The notes under the pieces are model-generated. The model searched no databases, had not been told where the DNA came from, and saw only the letters and a program-made list of their open reading frames with translations. From assembly GCA_016872875.1 (NCBI GenBank), contig VGYW01000006.1, positions 1 through 45,899 of the forward strand: 45,899 nucleotides of DNA, given 5' to 3'. How positions within the stretch are numbered: the first letter of the stretch is position 1; each line of letters begins with the position of its first letter. Of this stretch, positions 41,787-45,899 are shown one piece after another. Source of the stretch: Planctomycetota bacterium. GTDB lineage: Bacteria; Planctomycetota; PUPC01; DSUN01. The position numbers and the translations under genes were made by a program.

Positions 41787-41935
41787 TCAGGGCACGATGA
41801 CCTTGAGGACGTTGCTCAGGCTGGGGGCCTTCGCGCCGGGAAAGGACAGCCGGACCTCGTAGGTGCCGGGACGGTCGAAAGCAAACCGCTTTGAGATGAC
41901 GGTGGATCGAGACAGCCCGTGCCCCCTCTTTGCCC
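41787..41935 (-). pseudogene. C-terminal fragment of a secreted-protein domain
   Basis: Read on the minus strand, the last codons give GHGLSRSTVISKRFAFDRPG, then TYEVRLSFPG and NVLKVIVP before a TGA. This has the look of a final Ig-like or beta-sandwich strand set. An in-frame stop lies just upstream, and no start or longer frame exists, so only a remnant remains. Confidence 0.5.
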
Positions 41936-42177
41936 ATCACCTGTATCGCCGACACCGCCAGGGCTTTCAACACTTGAGCCGCTTCACGGTTTCTTGTGGG
42001 TAGCCCCCACAAGAGAGGCCGAAGGCCCACACCTGATTTGGGCGTGGTCCGCTTCGGACACGGCGTCCGGAGCGGGGCACCCCGGCCCCTTGCATGGGCA
42101 GGGAAACCAGGCCCATCCCATTGCGCCATGTCGAGCGCGATGATCGCTTGGAGGGCCAGACCGCGTCCGGAAACAGC

Positions 42178-42205
42178 GATTCCACACTTGTACAAGTGTG
42201 GAATC
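42178..42205. repeat. 28-bp perfect palindrome
   Basis: GATTCCACACTTGT followed immediately by its inverse ACAAGTGTGGAATC, with no loop. As DNA it could be a protein-binding site for a dimer; as RNA it would fold only with strain. Confidence 0.95.
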
Positions 42206-42263
42206 CTCGCCCACTGCCGCGGAGGCGCGGGCGCACCGGCAAGCCCCATGTCCAGAACGAACC

Positions 42264-42424
42264 ACACCCATTTGTCGTGCCTCAGTCACGGGTGGCAACC
42301 GCGCAGGGGGATCCGTTTGGAGTGCGGGCTTTAGCCCGTAGCCTCAATCGGCTACGGCCTGAAGGCCGCACTCCAAACCAGGATGGAGTCCCGCCACCTG
42401 TGACTGAGGCATTACACCCATTTG
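42264..42424. mobile_element. miniature nested-palindrome element with 11-bp direct repeats
   Basis: ACACCCATTTG occurs at 42264-42274 and 42414-42424. Between the copies, outer arms 42278-42296 and 42393-42411 pair at 18 of 19 positions (starting TGCCTCAGTCAC). In the centre is a third copy of the dispersed palindrome (42316-42377, stem TTTGGAGTGCGG). A 139-bp gene-free unit with inverted ends and duplicated flanks fits a MITE-like insertion. Confidence 0.7.
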
Positions 42425-42477
42425 ATTTCGGGGCGGATTCCTGCTTATCTCAGTGGCTATGGCACGCCGCTCCGCTA

Positions 42478-42532
42478 GCGTAGCCGCAACCGTCCCGGTT
42501 GCGGTCGGCAAGCGGGACGCTTGCCGCTACGC
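42478..42532. repeat. cloverleaf-forming palindromic element
   Basis: Three perfect stems occur in order: outer GCGTAG/CTACGC (42478-42483 with 42527-42532), hairpin 1 CCGCAACCG-TCC-CGGTTGCGG (42484-42504) and hairpin 2 CGGCAAGCG-GGA-CGCTTGCCG (42506-42526). It ends 43 nt before the next gene start. Confidence 0.93.
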
Positions 42533-42575
42533 AAGAGCTTGCCGCGTCGGAGACGCGGGCGCGAGGGGGAAGAGC

Positions 42576-45500
42576 ATGGTGGTCCGGGCGTGGTGGCTCC
42601 TAACGGTGGTCGCGGCTTGTGCATTGCTCGCGCCTGCGGCCCGAGCGGCGGCGCCGCGGGAGCGATTGGCCGAGCTTCTGGCCGCCTACGCGCCGCAGCC
42701 GCAGGGCTATCCGGGCGGCAAGGAGTTCGCGCGGCCCGACACCTCAACGCCCTTCCGGTGGCACTTCTATCACGAGGGCGCCATCGAGCGCTTCGAGGAC
42801 GCGCAGATGCGCGTCCACGCCGACCCCTTCAATCCCCTGGAAGGCGATGGCGCAAGCGTCGAGCGAGGCAGCCCGGTCAAGCTCGCCTTCGTCGCCGAGC
42901 ATGCGACCTCGGGGAAGCAGGCCTTGCGGGTGGACTTCCCCGCGGCCGCGGTCAGAGCGGGGAAGGCGGCGGTGAGCATTGCGGCAACGGCCGGGCCGCC
43001 ATCCTTCTCGGCCTACCTCAAGAGGGGTGGCCACATGCCCACAGGCTCCTGCTACTGGCCCCACTACCGCTGGCTCAAGCTCGATGCCTTCAACCCGCAG
43101 GACACGGCGCTGCGCGTCCGCGTGTGCAACGTGCCATTAGTCCTCAAGCCGGGGGCGAACGCCATCGCGGTGAAGACCGCCGACGCGATGGGCTTCGGGG
43201 AGTCGAGCATCGTCAATGCCTTTTCGGTCGAGGTGGTCGGGCCTGCGGAGGAGACGACGCTCTTTCTTGACAACGTGCGGGTGGAGCAGGAGGTTCCGAC
43301 GGCGATGCGGGCGATGCTCCAGTTCCCTGGCCGCGACGGCCCGGAGAGCGCGCCGCTGCTGTGGCCCGGCTTCACGCCCGTGGAGGCCGACACGCTCTAC
43401 TCGCCCGAGCGGGGCCACGGCTGGACGGCGCCCAGGATGAAGCGGGAGCACTCCGGCCACACCTTCCGCAGCCACGAGCCGGACATCCTCTGGGGCTGGT
43501 GCGTCGGTGCCGACTGCCCGTTCCGCATTGACCTGCCGAATGGCGCCTACGGCGTCTGCATCCTCGCGGCGCCCGGCCGCATCGAGTGGGCGAAAGGCGT
43601 TTCTGTGAAGCTCAACGGCAAGGACCACCTGCTGCTAAACCCCCGCACCGAGGCCGAGGTCCGCCAGATGGCGCTGGGCGGCGAGGGGTGGGACTTCCGG
43701 CCCGGCGCCTGCGTGTGGGAGAGCCTGGTCCGCCCGGCCTACTACCCGCCCACGAACGTGCTCTACACCGAGGTCACGGATGGGCATCTGCTCATCGAGT
43801 TTCCGCCCACTCTCGCCCTTCGGACGATCCTGATCTTCGCCGCCGCCGACAAGGAGGAGGCCCTCAAGCAGATCGGCCGACTCAACTACCTCCTGGCCGA
43901 GGCCTGGGACGTTTCGCACCCCTGGGTGAAAGGCTCCTATGCCGAGGACATTCGCTACATCGGCTTCCACGACGAGATGCTCCACCCCGAGACCATCCCC
44001 GACCGCCTGGCCGCTCTGAAGCTGAGCGACGCGGACTTCGGGCGCGGCTTCGTCCTCTTCCACCGCGGCCTGGCCGAACCCGTCTACCCCGACACCATCC
44101 CCACGCCCGAGGAGGTCATTGTGGGCGGCGTGTCCCCACGCCGCGGTACGCGGGACGGGGACGTCCCGCCCACAACGCCCCGCGAAGGGCCTCCCCGCGG
44201 GCCAGAGACGGCCCGCCTACAGGCATTCGCCGCGCCCGGCGAGCGCGAGGCCCTCACGCTCGGCATCCTGCCCCTCGCACCCGTCAAAGGCATCCAGGTG
44301 AAGGTGTCGGACCTGGCGTCGAAAGACGCCCGAATCTCCGCCGAGCGGATTGGCGTGCGCGTCGCCCGATACCACCAGAAGACCATGCAGTTCGGCCACC
44401 ACAACCACCCCTACAACTACCAGGAGCACTACCTGGTGCGGAGGCCGTCGCTCGACCTCTGGCCCGGCGCCGCCCGCCGCGTCTACCTCGACATCGCGGT
44501 GCACGGCGACGCGGCCGCAGGGGAATACGCGGGACAAGTCACCATCGCCTCAGCCGATGGCAAGCCGCTCGCCGCCGTGCCGCTGGTCCTCGAAGTCCTG
44601 CCAATCGCGCTCAGCGAGCCGCCGGTCTACTTCGCCGCCAACCACCCCCATCCGCTCCTCAAGGACTACGGCTTCAACACCTTCCAGACCAGCCACGACG
44701 ACGCTGTGAAGAACGGCTACAAGGGCTTCATCCCGTGGGTCTACGAGAGCGTGCCGGGCACGCTCAAGGGCAAGCGAATCCACTGGAACAGCCTCCTTGC
44801 CAGCAAGGAGCTTGTCGAGCCTGTCATTGCGGACGGGCGTGCGGGCAAAGGCCCGCGCGGCTTCTTCGGCGGCGCGGCGCCCGGCACCCACGGCAGCCCC
44901 AAGGCCGCCGAAATCTCGCGCCAGTTCTTCGACCAGGCCGTCAGGGACTTTCCCCTGCTCGACATCCTGAACGTCACGGTGCCCATCTACTGTTCGCCCA
45001 AGGGCTGCGGGCAGGACGCCCACGAATGGCAGATATTCCAGACGCTCCGGCCACCCGTGAGGGCGACGCCCCAGGCGCTCGAAGCCGCACGGCAGTCGGG
45101 CAAGGACGTCTGGTTCGCCGACGCCCTCCGCCACTCGAAGGAGCAGGCCGCCCGCTTCACCTTCGGCTTCTGGCTCTGGCGCCTCGGCGCCGCCGGCCGC
45201 TACACCACCCTCGACGCCCATCTCCAATACGGCTATGGCACCGCCCGCCTCGGCTACAGTTGGGACCCCCTACTTCACCCTCCTCGACGTGACGACCTGC
45301 AACATAGACCGCGCCCTCCACGAATCGCTCGCGGAGGGCCAATGGAACCCCACGCGCGACCTCATCCTCCTCCGCGAGGGGATTGACGACTACCGCTACA
45401 TCCACACCCTCGACGCGCTCATCAAGGAGGCCGAGGCGAAGAAGTCGGGCGGCGAGGCCCTCTCCGCCGCCCGCAAGTTCCGCGACGCCCTCTTCGCCGA

Positions 45501-45663
45501 CCTCTCCCTCGACCTGGCGAAGTACTACGAAAGCCGCAATGGCGCCTACGGCGAGAACTGGTACGCCCTCCCCACCAACCCCTGGACCACCTCCAAGCTC
45601 GACTCCACCCGCCGCACCGCTGCTGCTTGCATCGCCGCCCTCCGCAACGCCTTCAAGGAGTAG
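42576..45663 (+). CDS. secreted DUF4091-type glycosidase-like protein, frameshifted near the C-terminus
   Basis: About 1028 residues if one frameshift is repaired. It has a signal sequence (MVVRAWWLLTVVAACALLAP), a beta-sandwich region (about 30-330), then DUF4091-type sequence ending LREGIDDYRYIHTLDALI. The frame opened at 42576 runs to a stop at 45386, but the family C-terminus appears in another frame from about 45271. The switch is at a run of five Cs (45266-45270): removing one joins TARLGYSWDP to YFTLLDVTTCNIDR. This may be a sequencing error or a real disruption. Residues ~515-550 come from a palindromic insert (44121-44224). The start is ATG at 42576 with GAGGGGG upstream. Confidence 0.75.
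44121..44224. repeat. in-frame palindromic insert within the DUF4091-type gene
   Basis: GTGGGCGGCGTGTCCCC (44121-44137) pairs with 44157-44173 with two mismatches. A second hairpin, CGGGCC/GGCCCG, lies at about 44198-44214. It adds about 34 residues (VGGVSPRRGTRDGDVPPTTP and onward) between PTPEEVI and AFAAPGE, a place where relatives have none, and the frame is kept. Confidence 0.7.
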
Positions 45664-45899
45664 CGGGATCACATTGGAGGCGGTTGCGATGTGGAGAGTT
45701 GAGGAGGATGCCGGGAAGCAGTGACGAGGGGTAAACGGGGGGCCGACGGCAGCCTTTTTTGAGACGATCGGGGGCCGGAGTGGGTAGCCGGTCGTTCTTG
45801 GGGGGCCTCGGGGTCTGTGAAGGCAAAATCGGGCCATAGGGTTCCTTCTAACTGGGACAGAAGCTCGACTGTTGGCTCCGGGCCGTCGGGTGCTCAGCC
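45664..45899. other. terminal 236 nt without a recognised feature
   Basis: No gene, strong hairpin or promoter was identified. Open frames here are short or antisense continuations with biased composition. Confidence 0.5.

Larger units (their letters stand above)
41634..42575. other. 942-nt gene-free, palindrome-rich stretch
   Basis: No intact gene was recognised. It holds a broken minus-strand gene tail (41787-41935), short hairpins around 41995-42080 (for example CTTGTGGG-TAGC-CCCCACAAG), a perfect palindrome (42178-42205), a nested element with direct repeats (42264-42424) and a cloverleaf element (42478-42532). It looks like a landing zone for repeats. Confidence 0.7.

Noticed and set aside
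41719..42267. 182-codon minus-strand open frame in the repeat-rich stretch
   Set aside because: It is made of translated palindromes and an out-of-frame gene remnant, with no ribosome-binding site.
45664..45899. Minus-strand open frame entering from the right end
   Set aside because: No recognisable motif, start signal or codon pattern supports it.

Overview
The window is GC-rich bacterial DNA with long lipoprotein-free secreted enzymes, OPT/DUF6785-type transporters, DUF4091-type glycosidases and a thioredoxin tail typical of Planctomycetota. I infer a Planctomycetota or related PVC-group bacterium, probably from a metagenome. No rRNA, tRNA or CRISPR was seen. Product names rest on motif recognition by eye; no database search was run.

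Layout. The left edge holds a 5-formyltetrahydrofolate cyclo-ligase whose reading frame runs through a 45-nt tandem repeat. Next on the minus strand come a single-chain restriction-modification protein, the DNA polymerase III delta subunit, and an NtrC/NtrB-like two-component pair. A divergent promoter pair at 8.1 kb then starts a plus-strand block: an O-antigen-ligase-like membrane protein with a helical-repeat tail, a HicB/HicA toxin-antitoxin pair, a sugar ABC importer (a binding-protein/permease fusion plus a permease with a large insert), an MNT/HEPN pair, and large secreted carbohydrate-active proteins. From 22.4 to 31.5 kb the minus strand carries two OPT-like transporters and a very large FtsX-like permease fused to a peptidase-fold domain that has lost its metal ligands. 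An ORF6N protein, a membrane beta-propeller, an iron-sulfur flavoprotein and three more giant secreted glycosidase-like genes finish the window. The carbohydrate enzymes and the sugar importer suggest a polysaccharide or glycoconjugate scavenging lifestyle.

The most unusual signal is the repeat and palindrome content. Two unrelated four-helix-bundle (23S rRNA intervening-sequence family) genes each sit inside a host operon, framed by near-perfect inverted repeats built from short tandem units (28 and 32 bp arms). One is also bracketed by a 9-bp direct repeat that duplicates a stop-codon/ribosome-binding-site junction. Several smaller hairpins with the same arm architecture carry no gene, and similar arms enclose the ORF6N/propeller pair. 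Other palindromic elements lie inside reading frames without breaking them. I propose, as inference, that the four-helix-bundle genes belong to mobile inverted-repeat elements related to rRNA intervening sequences, and that the gene-free hairpins are their miniature relatives.
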